Source: an uncultured Sinobacteraceae bacterium
GTDB lineage: Bacteria > Pseudomonadota > Gammaproteobacteria > Steroidobacterales > Steroidobacteraceae
Assembly (NCBI GenBank): GCA_937902995.1
Contig: CALEKY010000078.1
Coordinates: 1 to 64,000, forward strand
Direction: 5' to 3'
DNA length: 64,000 bases
Shown: positions 1-8,946 of the stretch, in pieces
Layout: each line of letters opens with the position of its first letter
Position numbering within the stretch: position 1 is the first letter of the stretch
Notes under the pieces: generated by a model
Seen by the model: the letters and a program-made list of their open reading frames with translations, nothing else
What the model was told of the DNA's origin: nothing
Databases searched by the model: none
Translations under genes and position numbers: made by a program

Positions 1-490
1 CCTGTTTCCCTTTTTCCCCCCTTTCCCTTTCCCTCAGCCCCAGCACGGAACATCTCCCTGCCTCCCGGATTGTCTCCATTATTCCGGCTGACAACAGCCT
101 GCTGGAGCCAACTCTGATGCCTCGCAATCGCCACCCACCGAATCGACCCGAGCAACGGCGCGGTGCGCGCTACCCGACCGGCCCTGAACGCGACCGATAC
201 CGCACCGGCGACGAAAACCGGTTTCAGCCATCAGAGGACAATGAGCAAGCAGACGAACAAGCCTTCGACGGCGATGAATCGTATGTGAAAGGCGGCTACG
301 CCGAAGAAGTCGGACATCGCAAGCAAAAGCCCAAGACTGAAGACTGAGACTGAAGGCTGACGGAAGGGCGCGCGTCCGCGCGCGCTTCAAACGACTATTG
401 AGCCCTGGGAAACCGTAGGCACGCCTCCTTTCCCTTTTCCCTTTTCCCTTTTCCCTTTTCCCTTATTCCCCTTTCCCTCCTTCCCCTTCC
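1..490. repeat. Intergenic region with polypyrimidine tracts and repeat units
   Basis: No gene is convincing here. Bases 1-39 and 421-489 are polypyrimidine tracts made of repeated CCCTTTT or CCCTTT units. Bases 333-366 carry GACTGAAGACTGA-type units, followed at 366-388 by a GCGCGCG-TCC-GCGCGCG palindrome. A 76-codon plus-strand frame at 117-347 is open, but it has no clear ribosome binding site and its tail runs into the repeat units. Confidence 0.6.
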
Positions 491-772
491 TCAAGAGCTT
501 CCCGAATCGCGAGCCACCAGCCTCTCGTTTCGTTTATAGATGAGCTGCCCCGTGACAGCAGTCACGAGCAGCGCCGCGTTCGTGAATACGAACACCCAAT
601 TCTCGACGAGAAAGCTGTAAATGAGAAATCCGATCGATGCGGTCAGCTGCCCTATGAACAGCCAGCTCGACACGCCCGCAACCGTTCGTTGCCGCCACTG
701 CGAGTACACCTGTCGAGTGAGCGTGGCGAGCAAGACCATCGAGCTTGCCCAGCCGAGCCAATCAGCATTCAT
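491..772 (-). CDS. PQ-loop / SemiSWEET-like small membrane protein
   Basis: A 93-residue protein with three hydrophobic segments (about residues 5-20, 35-55 and 58-78), the size of a single triple-helix bundle of the SemiSWEET/MtN3 or PQ-loop families. Those proteins work as dimers that move small sugars or related solutes across the inner membrane; the substrate here is unknown. The open frame extends further upstream, but the start at 772 gives a compact protein beginning MNADWLGW, and the extension crosses a terminator-like hairpin at 806-839. It lies alone between a polypyrimidine repeat on its 3' side and the structured region on its 5' side. The family call rests on size, topology and the QVYSQWRQRTVAG..SSWLFIGQ pattern, so it is moderately secure. 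Confidence 0.68.
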   Translation of the reverse strand: MNADWLGWASSMVLLATLTRQVYSQWRQRTVAGVSSWLFIGQLTASIGFLIYSFLVENWVFVFTNAALLVTAVTGQLIYKRNERLVARDSGSS

Positions 773-805
773 GGATTTCGTACGTAGGGATCGAAGCTGA
801 CGTTG

Positions 806-839
806 CCAAAAAAAGAGGCCGCGTCTGAGACGCGGCCCC
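806..839 (-). terminator. Rho-independent terminator reading minus strand
   Basis: A perfect 9-bp stem, GGCCGCGTC / GACGCGGCC with a 3-nt loop, is followed on the minus strand by CTCTTTTTTT. It would end a transcript coming from the response regulator operon, or a small RNA encoded at 840-1080. Confidence 0.8.
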
Positions 840-1080
840 AAGTGCACAGTCGCTGGTCGGGGCGTCCGATGGGTTCTCAGCGGGTGTCCCATCGTCCTGG
901 GAGGTCCCCGGGCGTCCTGTGCAGGGTCTGATGCGGTACAGGCCACCGAAGTCCCGTACACATGGACCGATCCACGGTCCAGCCGGGTGCGATAACGCAC
1001 GACGAGCGGATTTGGATCCATCCAAGGCTGAAGGCAAGGAGCATCCGCCGTTGCCGCTTGCTTCACAACAACGAATCTGA
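806..1080 (-). ncRNA. Candidate structured RNA rich in GGA motifs (possible Csr/Rsm-type sRNA)
   Basis: No plausible protein is encoded in this 270-nt stretch. On the minus strand it holds several hairpins before the terminator: GTGCG-TTAT-CGCAC; TGGACC-GTGGATC-GGTCCA with a GGA in its loop; and CGATGGG...CCCATCG. About ten GGA triplets occur, two of them in CAGGACG context. Repeated GGA in hairpin loops is the hallmark of CsrB/RsmZ RNAs that sequester CsrA/RsmA, and those RNAs are controlled by NarL-type regulators such as GacA; such a regulator lies just upstream. I found no clear promoter or GacA box, so this may instead be the long 3' untranslated region of the regulator operon. Confidence 0.35.
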
Positions 1081-1211
1081 AAAGTTCTGCTCCGCTCGAT
1101 CAGGGACTGAAATCCGAGATCCCATGCGCACCTTCATGTTTCGCTTTCCCGAATTACCGTTGAGGCGTCTACGGTAGCCCAGCTGTCGCCCGTAGCTTGT
1201 CGCCTTCGAAC

Positions 1212-1903
1212 TCAGTCGACCAACTGATTCCTGACCGCGTAAGCCGCGATCTCCGCGTTGCTGCGCATGCCCATCTTTTCGAGGATGCGAGCGCGATAGG
1301 TACTGACCGTTTTGACGCTCAGTCCCAGCTCATTGGCCATCACGGCAGGCGAAACGCCTTTGGCAATGCGTGTGAAGACTTGCAGCTCGCGCTCCGACAG
1401 CCGATTGTGCAGCGGCCCCTCTTCCTCCGCTGCAGCTTCTTGCGCCAGCAGCTCGGCAACGATCGGCGTGATGTACCGTCGTCCCGAACCGACTGCTCGA
1501 ACTGCACGCACCAATTCCTCGGGCACGATCATCTTGGGCACATATCCGTTCGCACCTGCGCGCATCAGACGCACGGCGAAGCTGCGCTCCGGATGCATGC
1601 TCAAGACGAGAATTTGCAGATCGGGCCGCTCGCGCCGCAGCGTCTTCAGCAGTTCGATGCCGCTCTGACCCGGCAAAGTCACATCGAGGATGACGACGTC
1701 GACCTCGGTGCCGCTGTTCAACAGCTGCAACGCTTCTTCCGCCGATCCCGCTTCCCCGACGACCCGTAAATCGGGTTCGTCCGAGAGCATCTCGCGAACG
1801 CCGGCGCGCAAGATCGCATGGTCGTCGACGATCATGACGCGAATGGGCCGCTCGACGTCCTGGCGGGTCTCGTTGGTGACTTCGGTGTCTTTGGTATTCA
1901 ACA

Positions 1904-1904
<1 letters not shown>
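1212..1904 (-). CDS. NarL/FixJ-family response regulator
   Basis: A 230-residue two-domain regulator. Receiver domain (about 20-138): acidic pair D27/D28, phosphoacceptor D74 in VILDVTLPG, S102 and K124, so all conserved positions are present. A LuxR-type helix-turn-helix (about 165-226) contains LSERELQVFTRIAKG and the recognition-helix pattern SVKTVSTYRARILEKM. It should bind DNA when phosphorylated by a HisKA_3 kinase. Its ATG shares one base with the TGA of the upstream activator gene, and an upstream GGAGG lies inside that gene's end, so translation is probably coupled. This is the only member of its operon with intact catalytic or acceptor residues. It resembles GacA/UvrY in layout, but the target is unknown. 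Confidence 0.93.
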
Positions 1905-2980
<1,076 letters not shown>

Positions 2981-3070
2981 CGTCAGCTCCCACTTCGTTG
3001 TCTTGTGACCGTTCTTCTCGAACCGTTTCTGCAGCCGCTCCCGAATGGATTCGTTCGGCTGATGCGTCGG

Positions 3071-3793
3071 TTATTTGCCGACCCCGACGAGATCAGGTGC
3101 GAATGCTTCGACCGTCGCGCCGGATGCCTCGGCTGTAACCTGCAACGTGCCGCCGACGGCGAGCATGCGTTCCCGCATGCGGACGAATGCCGGTGAACGC
3201 AGCGACTGCGAAACCGCGCGCGCAAACCCGGGGCTTTCGGCACGAATGCGCAAACGGACACCTCGCGGCTCCCGGTGCAGATCAACGTGCACGCCCGCAC
3301 ATCCCTCGAGGCTGCCGAGCGCCTCTTGCGCAACCCGGTACAAGGCGATCGAACAACTGCGATCCAAGCCATCGAAATCCTCTCCGGCATCGACCGTGCA
3401 CGAACCGCCCGTGCGTGTCTCCAGCTCGCGACAGAGCGTTCGTAGCGCGACGGCAACGCCCAAGGTGTCGAGATGACTCGGCCGCAACCGATCGATCACG
3501 TCCTGTTTCGCAGCCACCGTCTCTCCGAGCATTCGCAACGCACGTTGCAATCGCTCCTTGAGCTCCGGCCGATCCTCCGGAAGTCGCCGCGCAATCCAGT
3601 TCAAGTCCATGTTGATCGCGGTGAGGTTGCTTCCGAACGTGTCGTGCAACTCGCGAGCGAGCTCGGCCTTTTCCTCTTCCGCAACCAGCATCAAATGCCG
3701 CGAAAGAGCTGTGAGTTCCGCCGCACGCGCATGTAGTGGTTCATCCGTGGATTCGGCGCCGTAGTCTCGATCCGTGCTCGGTCGTTCGTTCAC
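3071..3793 (-). CDS. HisKA_3 sensor kinase with degenerate ATP-binding domain
   Basis: A 240-residue soluble protein. The GTG at 3793 is preferred over an upstream in-frame start because AAGGAGGG lies 8 nt before it. The dimerisation/phosphoacceptor helix has the HisKA_3 H-box LARELHDTFGSN with H50. The following HATPase_c region is recognisable (ALYRVAQEAL at 150-159, final LAVGGTLQVTAEASGATVEAF) but lacks the N-box asparagine (EALGSL instead of EALTNxxKH), the DxGxG loop (AESPGF at the equivalent place) and the GLRGMRER glycines (PAFVRMRERM). ATP binding is therefore doubtful. No transmembrane segment or sensory domain is visible. First gene of the operon with the degenerate activator and the intact response regulator. 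Confidence 0.85.
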   Translation of the reverse strand: MNERPSTDRDYGAESTDEPLHARAAELTALSRHLMLVAEEEKAELARELHDTFGSNLTAINMDLNWIARRLPEDRPELKERLQRALRMLGETVAAKQDVIDRLRPSHLDTLGVAVALRTLCRELETRTGGSCTVDAGEDFDGLDRSCSIALYRVAQEALGSLEGCAGVHVDLHREPRGVRLRIRAESPGFARAVSQSLRSPAFVRMRERMLAVGGTLQVTAEASGATVEAFAPDLVGVGK

Positions 3794-4051
3794 GCCCCGA
3801 TCCCTCCTTGCTAGCTCCAACGCGCCGCTTGGTGGCCAGGCAAAGCGAACGATCGTTCCGTGTCCGCTGTTCCTGCAGTCAGCGCGTGTCCGGAACCCCA
3901 CTTTCCGACCGGACGTTATCGAGCCGACAGTCGTGTAAGCACTCTGCCGATCGCAGGCTCATCGAGTGCACCGCACGAGGCGATCGCGGGCTCGGAACAG
4001 AGCGGCTCGCGGTAAGCCGTTATCAACTTTTGGAATGCATGAGGTACTCAC

Positions 4052-4474
4052 ATGAGACTGCATACAGTTTGGATCGCCGCTCTTGCCAGCTTGGCGCTAA
4101 TGGGATGCAACAGAGCGGACTCGCCGGCCGAAGTGCGAAGCGAGATTGCACAGGCCGAAGCCGATGCCCAACGGGACGTGGCTGATGCGCAGGCCGATGC
4201 GCGCGAAGATTGGGCCGAATCCCAAGAGCAGATAGCCGAAGCGAACGCCGACAACGATCCGAATCAGGCGGCCGAGGCTGCACAAGAGGCAAGCGAGACA
4301 GCGGCTGAAGGCGAGTATAAAGTTGCGGTTGCGCAGGCCGAGGCGAACCATAGAGTTGCTCTGGCGAAGTGCGAATCGCTGAGCGGCGCTGCGCAGGACG
4401 ATTGCAAAGAACGGGCGGATGCGGACTTCGAGAATGCCAAGCGCGAAGCGGAGCGCCGTCGCGACACGGGCTGA
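4052..4474 (+). CDS. Ala/Glu-rich coiled-coil lipoprotein
   Basis: A 140-residue predicted lipoprotein with signal peptide and lipobox LMGC (Cys19). The mature part is almost entirely A/E/D/Q/R-rich helix with heptad-like ADAQRDVADAQADAR repeats, so a periplasmic coiled coil is likely. The C-terminal part contains two Cys (KCESLSGAAQDDCKER) that could form a disulfide hairpin. GAGG precedes the ATG. It is not assignable to a named family; a role in the cell envelope is inference. It lies just upstream of a BON-domain lipoprotein on the same strand (37-nt gap), so the two may be co-transcribed. Confidence 0.82.
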   Translation: MRLHTVWIAALASLALMGCNRADSPAEVRSEIAQAEADAQRDVADAQADAREDWAESQEQIAEANADNDPNQAAEAAQEASETAAEGEYKVAVAQAEANHRVALAKCESLSGAAQDDCKERADADFENAKREAERRRDTG

Positions 4475-4511
4475 TCTCGACTGCCCCACGCCCTCGACGG
4501 GCACATGAGCT

Positions 4512-4847
4512 ATGTGGTGTCTGGTACGTGCGCACGTTTCCGCATTCCTGGTCGCAGTCGCGTTGATCTCGACGTCGCTGGTCGGTTGCAGCCCGATGCC
4601 GCGGCAGCAGCCGACCGGCGAAGCCATCGAAGACGGCGTCGTCACGGCGAAGATCAAGGCGAAACTGATCGAGGATCCGGTCACGAAGGTGCACAACATC
4701 AACGTCGAGACGTTCAAGGGCACCGTGCAGTTGAGCGGGTTCGTCGAGAACGAACAGGTGCGCGCCCGCGCGCTGCAACTGGCGAAGGACACCAAGGGCG
4801 TCAAGAACGTGAAGGACGCATTGGAGGTACGCCGCGACTCCGGTTGA
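4512..4847 (+). CDS. BON-domain lipoprotein (OsmY/DolP-like)
   Basis: A 111-residue lipoprotein: signal peptide, lipobox SLVGC (Cys26), then one BON domain (about 37-108) with the typical pattern ...VTAKIKAKLIEDP...INVETFKGTVQLSGFVENEQ...A..LAKDTKGVKNVKDAL. BON domains bind phospholipid or attach to the outer membrane, and single-BON lipoproteins are common envelope stress proteins. Start choice: an ATG at 4505 lies in a different frame; the 4512 ATG gives the signal peptide. A strong terminator follows 25 bp after the stop. Confidence 0.88.
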   Translation: MWCLVRAHVSAFLVAVALISTSLVGCSPMPRQQPTGEAIEDGVVTAKIKAKLIEDPVTKVHNINVETFKGTVQLSGFVENEQVRARALQLAKDTKGVKNVKDALEVRRDSG

Positions 4848-4872
4848 ACCCCACGACATCTCACTCGCTGCA

Positions 4873-4900
4873 GGGCGGACCATTGCGGTCCGCCCTTTTT
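4873..4900 (+). terminator. Rho-independent terminator after the BON gene
   Basis: A perfect 9-bp stem (GGGCGGACC / GGTCCGCCC, 5-nt loop) followed by TTTTT. It separates the lipoprotein genes from the bufferin operon. Confidence 0.9.
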
Positions 4901-4978
4901 CGTTTCCGCAGCAGGCCGCGCTGTCGAGCATCCCGCGGCCGTCGCGTATACTCGGCGCCTCTCCTGTGTGGAGCCCTT

Positions 4979-5257
4979 ATGTCCGCTCACAAAACTTCCG
5001 GCGCGTTCCTCGCAACCGCTGCAGCACTCTTGTTCTCGTCCACGCCTGCCGTCGATGCGATCGCAGCGGAAGCGAAGATCAAGTGCGACGGCGGCAATGC
5101 CTGCAAAGGCAAATCGGAATGCGCGACTGCAAGCCACGCCTGCGCCGGCCAGAACAGCTGCAAGGGCAAGGGCTACGTCATGCTGACCAAGGACGAATGC
5201 GCTGCCGCACAAGCAGCCAACAAGGCCGACAAGAACAAGGACGACGCGAAGCCTTGA
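4979..5257 (+). CDS. bufA2: Bufferin-type Cys-rich RiPP precursor (BufA2-like)
   Basis: A 92-residue precursor with a Sec signal peptide (about 1-30, ending DAIAA) and a small core region with six cysteines at 36, 42, 48, 55, 61 and 74. Glycine/lysine-rich spacers (KCDGGNACKGKSEC, HACAGQNSCKGKGY) link them, and a Lys/Asp-rich tail follows. This pattern matches periplasmic bufferin precursors whose cysteines are modified by an MNIO enzyme and which buffer copper in the periplasm. It lies 16 bp upstream of a DUF692 gene and one gene upstream of a DUF2063 gene, the canonical bufA-bufB-bufC order. Which Cys are modified cannot be told from sequence. A terminator lies upstream, so a promoter should sit between about 4900 and 4975, but I see no clear consensus. 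Confidence 0.85.
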   Translation: MSAHKTSGAFLATAAALLFSSTPAVDAIAAEAKIKCDGGNACKGKSECATASHACAGQNSCKGKGYVMLTKDECAAAQAANKADKNKDDAKP

Positions 5258-5273
5258 TCGTCGGGCGAGTTCG

Positions 5274-6113
5274 GTGACCTCGCCGGAACAGGATCTCGGG
5301 TTCGGCCTCGGACTGCGACCCAAGCATTACGAGGCGCTGCTCGGCGAGCACGCAGGCGCCGTCGATTGGCTGGAAGCGATCACCGAAAATTACTTGGGGC
5401 TCGGCGGCAAGCCTCTGCACTATCTGAGCAAGCTGCGCGAGCGCTATCCGATCGTGCTGCACGGCGTGTCGCTGTCGATCGGCAGCACCGATCCGCTCGA
5501 TGAGCGCTACTTGCGGCAATTGCGTGAGCTCGCCGATCGGCTCGAACCTGCGTGGATCTCGGATCATCTTTGCTGGACCGGCGTCGGCGGCGTGAATCTC
5601 CACGATCTGCTGCCGCTGCCGTACACCGAAGAAGCGCTGACCCACGTCGCCGATCGCATTTCGCGAGCACAAGATCTGCTCGGACGGCAAATCCTGATCG
5701 AGAACGTTTCGAGCTACATCGCCTTCCCGCAATCGCAGATGAGCGAACACGAGTTCCTTGCGGAGCTCGCTGCACGCAGCGACTGCTTGCTGCTGCTCGA
5801 TGTGAACAACGTATACGTCAGCAGCGTCAATCACGGCTTCGACGCGCGCGAGTATCTCGCGGCGCTTCCGCGCGACCGCATCCGGCAGATCCATCTCGCC
5901 GGCCACAGCCGACAAGACGCATACTTGATCGACACTCACGATACTCCGGTCAGCGAGTCCGTGTGGGCCTTGTATCGAGAGGCCATAGCACGATTCGGCC
6001 CGGTTCCGACGATGATCGAGCGCGACGACAACATTCCTGCGCTCGATGAGCTGCTGATCGAGCTCGACCGTGCGCGAACGATTGCGCGCGAAACGTTGGT
6101 GCACGCAGCATGA
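5274..6113 (+). CDS. bufB: MNIO (DUF692) RiPP-modifying enzyme BufB
   Basis: A 279-residue DUF692/MNIO protein, a TIM-barrel multinuclear non-heme iron oxidative enzyme that modifies cysteines of the precursor peptide. Family metal-ligand patterns are present in order: LHGVSLSIG (H63), SDHLCW (96-101), LIENVSSY (E143), LLDVNNVYV (D176), IHLAGH (H207/H211), DTHD (220-223) and MIERDDNIP (E249). Length is typical. The start is a GTG with a weak ribosome binding site. The 16-bp gap from the precursor and the ATGA overlap with the next gene indicate one operon. The exact modification (thiooxazole-type in studied bufferins) is inferred by family. Confidence 0.93.
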   Translation: MTSPEQDLGFGLGLRPKHYEALLGEHAGAVDWLEAITENYLGLGGKPLHYLSKLRERYPIVLHGVSLSIGSTDPLDERYLRQLRELADRLEPAWISDHLCWTGVGGVNLHDLLPLPYTEEALTHVADRISRAQDLLGRQILIENVSSYIAFPQSQMSEHEFLAELAARSDCLLLLDVNNVYVSSVNHGFDAREYLAALPRDRIRQIHLAGHSRQDAYLIDTHDTPVSESVWALYREAIARFGPVPTMIERDDNIPALDELLIELDRARTIARETLVHAA

Positions 6114-6970
6114 GCGTCCACTTGCAACGACTTCAAGATGCGCTGCAACGTTCGATCTTGACCGGCGCGACGGATGACGCGCTCGTTTGCGGCCAGGGTG
6201 CACGCGATCGCTCGGCCCGCCTCGGAATCTACGCCTATGCATACCGGGCGCGTCTGCACGATGCGCTTGCGGACAACTATCCGGTTCTGCAGGCGCACGT
6301 GGGCCCAGACGAGTTTGCGGCGCTCGCTCGCGGCTATATCGATGCGTACCCGTCGCGCGACTTTTCGGTTCGCAACTTCGGCTCGCACCTTCCGCAATGG
6401 CTCGAATCCCAGCGGCCGACCGAGCCGTGGCTCAGCGAGCTCGCAAGCTTCGAATGGACGTTGGGATGCGTCTTCGATGCGCCCGACGGACCCTCACTCT
6501 CGGCCGACACGCTCTCCGGCATCGGAGCACAGGAGTGGCCGGAACTCACGTTTCGTTTTGCATCGCACGTACGGCTTCTTGCGCTCGAGACGAATGCACA
6601 GCAGTTGTACGAATGTGCAGCGCGCGGCCAACCAGCGGCAGGACGTCGGGAAACATCGACCATCGAGTGGCTGATCTGGCGTCGTTCGCTGACCACGCAT
6701 TATCGGTCGTTGGCGCGGTTCGAAGCGATTGCTTTGACGACGCTGCTCGAAGGCCTCCCGTTTGCCGACGCCTGCGAACGTCTGCTCGAGCATTGCTCGG
6801 CTGAAGACGTCCCTTTTCGGGCGGCCGCCTGCTTGAAACGTTGGCTCGCCGACGAACTCATCGTCGGACTTGGCCAGACATCGGCAAGAGACGATGATGC
6901 ACGATCGCCGGCAACTCGATCGGGCTTGCCTGCAACGCATCCACCTTTGAATCGCGAACGCCAACCATGA
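6110..6970 (+). CDS. bufC: DUF2063 bufferin maturation partner BufC
   Basis: A 286-residue protein with the HvfC/BufC N-terminal domain (about 5-95: LQDALQRSILTG..., RLGIYAYAYRARLHDALADNYPVL, DFSVRNFGSHLPQWL). These partners help the MNIO enzyme engage the precursor. The C-terminal 35 residues are polar and low in complexity (DDDARSPATRSGLPATH), longer than needed for the fold. Its ATG overlaps the bufB stop by 4 nt, and its own stop overlaps the next gene's ATG by 4 nt. The operon therefore appears to continue into a fumarylacetoacetase-family gene, which is not part of standard bufferin loci. Confidence 0.9.
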   Translation: MSVHLQRLQDALQRSILTGATDDALVCGQGARDRSARLGIYAYAYRARLHDALADNYPVLQAHVGPDEFAALARGYIDAYPSRDFSVRNFGSHLPQWLESQRPTEPWLSELASFEWTLGCVFDAPDGPSLSADTLSGIGAQEWPELTFRFASHVRLLALETNAQQLYECAARGQPAAGRRETSTIEWLIWRRSLTTHYRSLARFEAIALTTLLEGLPFADACERLLEHCSAEDVPFRAAACLKRWLADELIVGLGQTSARDDDARSPATRSGLPATHPPLNRERQP

Positions 6971-7665
6971 GCTACGTAATCCCACCGCCTGAAACGCCTT
7001 CCGTCGCTGTCAACGGCACGACCGAGCGGTTTCCGGTTCACCGCATCTACTGCGTCGGCCGCAACTATGCAGCTCACGCGCGCGAGATGGGCAAGGATCC
7101 CGACCGCGAGCCACCGTTCTTTTTCTCGAAACCGGCGGATGCGATCGTGGCGAATCACGCGAACGTCCCCTATCCCTCGCGCACGGCGAATCTGCATCAC
7201 GAAGTCGAGTTGGTCGTCGCCATCGGCAAAGGCGGCAAGAAGATTCCCGTCGAGCGGGCGTACGAGCACATCTACGGTTACGCTGTCGGCAACGACTTGA
7301 CGCGTCGCGATCTGCAATTCGAGGCGCGCGACAAAGGGCGGCCCTGGGACACGGCGAAGGGCTTCGATAACGCCGCGCCCATCACCGCCATTACGCCCGC
7401 GGAGACGAGCGGCCACTTGTCTCAGGGTCGCATCTGGCTCGAAGTGAACGGCGAGCTGCGCCAACAAGGCGATCTGCGCGAGATGATCTGGAGCGTGCCG
7501 GAAATCGTCGCGGAGCTGTCGACGTTGTATGCGCTCGCACCGGGCGATCTCATCTACACCGGCACGCCTGCCGGCGTCGGGCCGGTCAAACCCGGCGATC
7601 GCATCGAAGCTGGCATCGACGGGTTGGACACGCTCGTCACGACGATCGTTGCCCCAACAGGCTGA
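6967..7665 (+). CDS. Fumarylacetoacetate hydrolase family protein (fumarylpyruvate hydrolase-like)
   Basis: A 232-residue FAH-family enzyme. It has the family core: IYCVGRNYAAHAREMG, the metal-ligand region LHHEVELVVAIGKGG, YAVGNDLTRRDLQ, KGFDNAAPI and GDLIYTGTPAGVGPV. The length and FFFSKPADA motif resemble fumarylpyruvate hydrolases of gentisate degradation. The next gene encodes a GST-fold maleylacetoacetate/maleylpyruvate isomerase, so the two should act in sequence: cis-trans isomerisation, then C-C hydrolysis to fumarate and pyruvate or acetoacetate. No ring-cleaving dioxygenase gene is nearby. The start overlaps the bufC stop (ATGA), so it is probably co-transcribed with the bufferin genes. 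Confidence 0.9.
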   Translation: MSYVIPPPETPSVAVNGTTERFPVHRIYCVGRNYAAHAREMGKDPDREPPFFFSKPADAIVANHANVPYPSRTANLHHEVELVVAIGKGGKKIPVERAYEHIYGYAVGNDLTRRDLQFEARDKGRPWDTAKGFDNAAPITAITPAETSGHLSQGRIWLEVNGELRQQGDLREMIWSVPEIVAELSTLYALAPGDLIYTGTPAGVGPVKPGDRIEAGIDGLDTLVTTIVAPTG

Positions 7666-7673
7666 GGGTCGCG

Positions 7674-8312
7674 ATGAAGCTGTATACGTTGTACCGCAGC
7701 TCGGCTGCCTATCGCGTTCGCATCGCACTGAACGTCAAGGGCGTTGCGTTCGAGTCGATTCCGACGGCGCTGATCAAAGACGAGCACCGCCGACCCGAAT
7801 ACCTCGCTCTCAACCCGCAAGGCCTGATACCGGCGCTCGACATCGGCGGCAAAGTGCTGTCGCAGTCCCTGGCGATCATCGAGTATCTGGACGAGACGTA
7901 TCCGTCGCCTCCTCTGCTGCCCGAAGACCCGATTGCTCGAGCGCACGTACGCTCGATGGCGCTTGCCGTCGCTTGCGACATCCATCCCCTCAACAACTTG
8001 CGCGTCCTGAACTATCTCAAGAACGAGCTGAAACAGGATGAAGCAACCGTCGAGAAGTGGTACCGCCATTGGATTGCAGAAGGATTCCGCGGATTGGAAA
8101 TCCTCGCGCGCGAGCACTCGGCTGCACAACGGCACATGTTTGAGGACAGCCTTTCGCTCGCAGACATCTGCCTCGTTCCGCAGATGTACAACGCGCGGCG
8201 CTTCAAGACCGATTTGACGCCGTTCCCGACGCTCGTGGCGATCGCAACGCATCTGGAATCGTTGCCTGCATTTTCTGCTGCGCGGCCGGAGATCCAACCT
8301 GACGCCCGCTGA
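7674..8312 (+). CDS. maiA: Maleylacetoacetate / maleylpyruvate isomerase (GST zeta class)
   Basis: A 212-residue glutathione transferase of the zeta class. The N-terminal thioredoxin fold carries the signature YRSSAAYRVRIALN (SSxxxRVRIAL), with the cis-Pro region NPQGLIPALDIG and ESLAIIEYL-like SQSLAIIEYLDE. The C-terminal helical domain has CDIHPLNNLRVLNYL and DSLSLADICLVPQMYNARRF. It isomerises maleylacetoacetate or maleylpyruvate with glutathione. It follows the FAH-family gene with an 8-bp gap, so it is the same transcription unit. The substrate cannot be fixed without the upstream dioxygenase, which is not in the window. Confidence 0.92.
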   Translation: MKLYTLYRSSAAYRVRIALNVKGVAFESIPTALIKDEHRRPEYLALNPQGLIPALDIGGKVLSQSLAIIEYLDETYPSPPLLPEDPIARAHVRSMALAVACDIHPLNNLRVLNYLKNELKQDEATVEKWYRHWIAEGFRGLEILAREHSAAQRHMFEDSLSLADICLVPQMYNARRFKTDLTPFPTLVAIATHLESLPAFSAARPEIQPDAR

Positions 8313-8457
8313 AGTTGCGTCTCCAACGACCATGAGCTCTGCGAGCAATCGCGAGCGTTGAGCGCGCCGACATTGCGTTGACGCGGCGCGCACAACTCAA
8401 GTACGGTACCGCGCGGCAAATTCCAATTCATCATTCGCCGTCTTCAGCGGATCGCTC

Positions 8458-8946
8458 ATGCCACGCTCTCGGACTCGATCTGTTCGTGCACGTTCGCGCT
8501 CAAGCGCACCGACACCAGCGCGTCCCATCGATTTGGGAATCTTGCCGACGCTGCTCGGGTTCAACATTCGTCGAGCACAAATTGCGCTGTGGCGCGACTT
8601 CACACGCAGCGTGGCCGAAGGCGAAGTTCGACCGGGCGTCTTCAGCGTTCTGTCGCTCGCAAGCTCAAACCCCGGCATTGCGCAGATCGACATCGCCAAT
8701 CAGCTCGACATCGACAAGGCGAGCGTCGTGGCGCTGATCGACTGGTTGGAAAATCAAGGGTGGGTTGCGCGCGAGCGTTCGGCCACCGATCGGCGACGCC
8801 ACGAAATCTCCGTCACGCGCGCCGGACGGAAGGCCTATCGAACGCTCAAGCGCGAGATGATCGAGCACGAAAAGAAATTCGCTGCGCGCTTCACCGAAGC
8901 GGAACGTAAGCAGCTCATCGCGCTATTGCAGAGGTTGCACGGCTGA
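8458..8946 (+). CDS. MarR-family transcriptional regulator
   Basis: A 162-residue winged-helix regulator. The N-terminal 25 residues are basic and Pro/Ser-rich. The MarR core (about 28-160) has GILPTLLGFNIRRAQIALWRDF, helix-turn-helix IDIANQLDIDKASVVALIDWLENQGWV and the wing RERSATDRRRHEISVTRAGR. MarR proteins of this size near maiA/FAH genes often answer to aromatic acids. It lies 145 bp downstream of maiA on the same strand and may control that pair; this is inference. No operator was identified. Confidence 0.9.
   Translation: MPRSRTRSVRARSRSSAPTPARPIDLGILPTLLGFNIRRAQIALWRDFTRSVAEGEVRPGVFSVLSLASSNPGIAQIDIANQLDIDKASVVALIDWLENQGWVARERSATDRRRHEISVTRAGRKAYRTLKREMIEHEKKFAARFTEAERKQLIALLQRLHG

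Noticed and set aside
117..347. A 76-codon plus-strand ORF near the left edge
   Set aside because: No clear ribosome binding site, no recognisable family, and the C-terminus lies in the CTGAAGA repeat block. A real disordered small protein cannot be excluded, but the support is too thin.
421..489. Possible CRISPR or minisatellite at the CCCTTTT tracts
   Set aside because: Units are 6-7 bp with no spacers and there are no cas genes; these are simple polypyrimidine repeats.
806..1080. 6S RNA, 4.5S RNA, RNase P RNA or tmRNA
   Set aside because: The region is structured but lacks the signature sequences of each (for example GGUCAGGUCCGGAAGG for 4.5S, or GAGGAAAGUCCGGGC for RNase P) and the large single hairpin with a central bubble expected for 6S.
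4097..5323. A 408-codon minus-strand open frame across the lipoprotein and bufferin genes
   Set aside because: It covers three plus-strand genes with signal peptides, lipoboxes and a terminator, and its own sequence shows no family.
5178..6242. Minus-strand open frame opposite bufB
   Set aside because: It is a shadow of a conserved DUF692 gene, with no start context or family.
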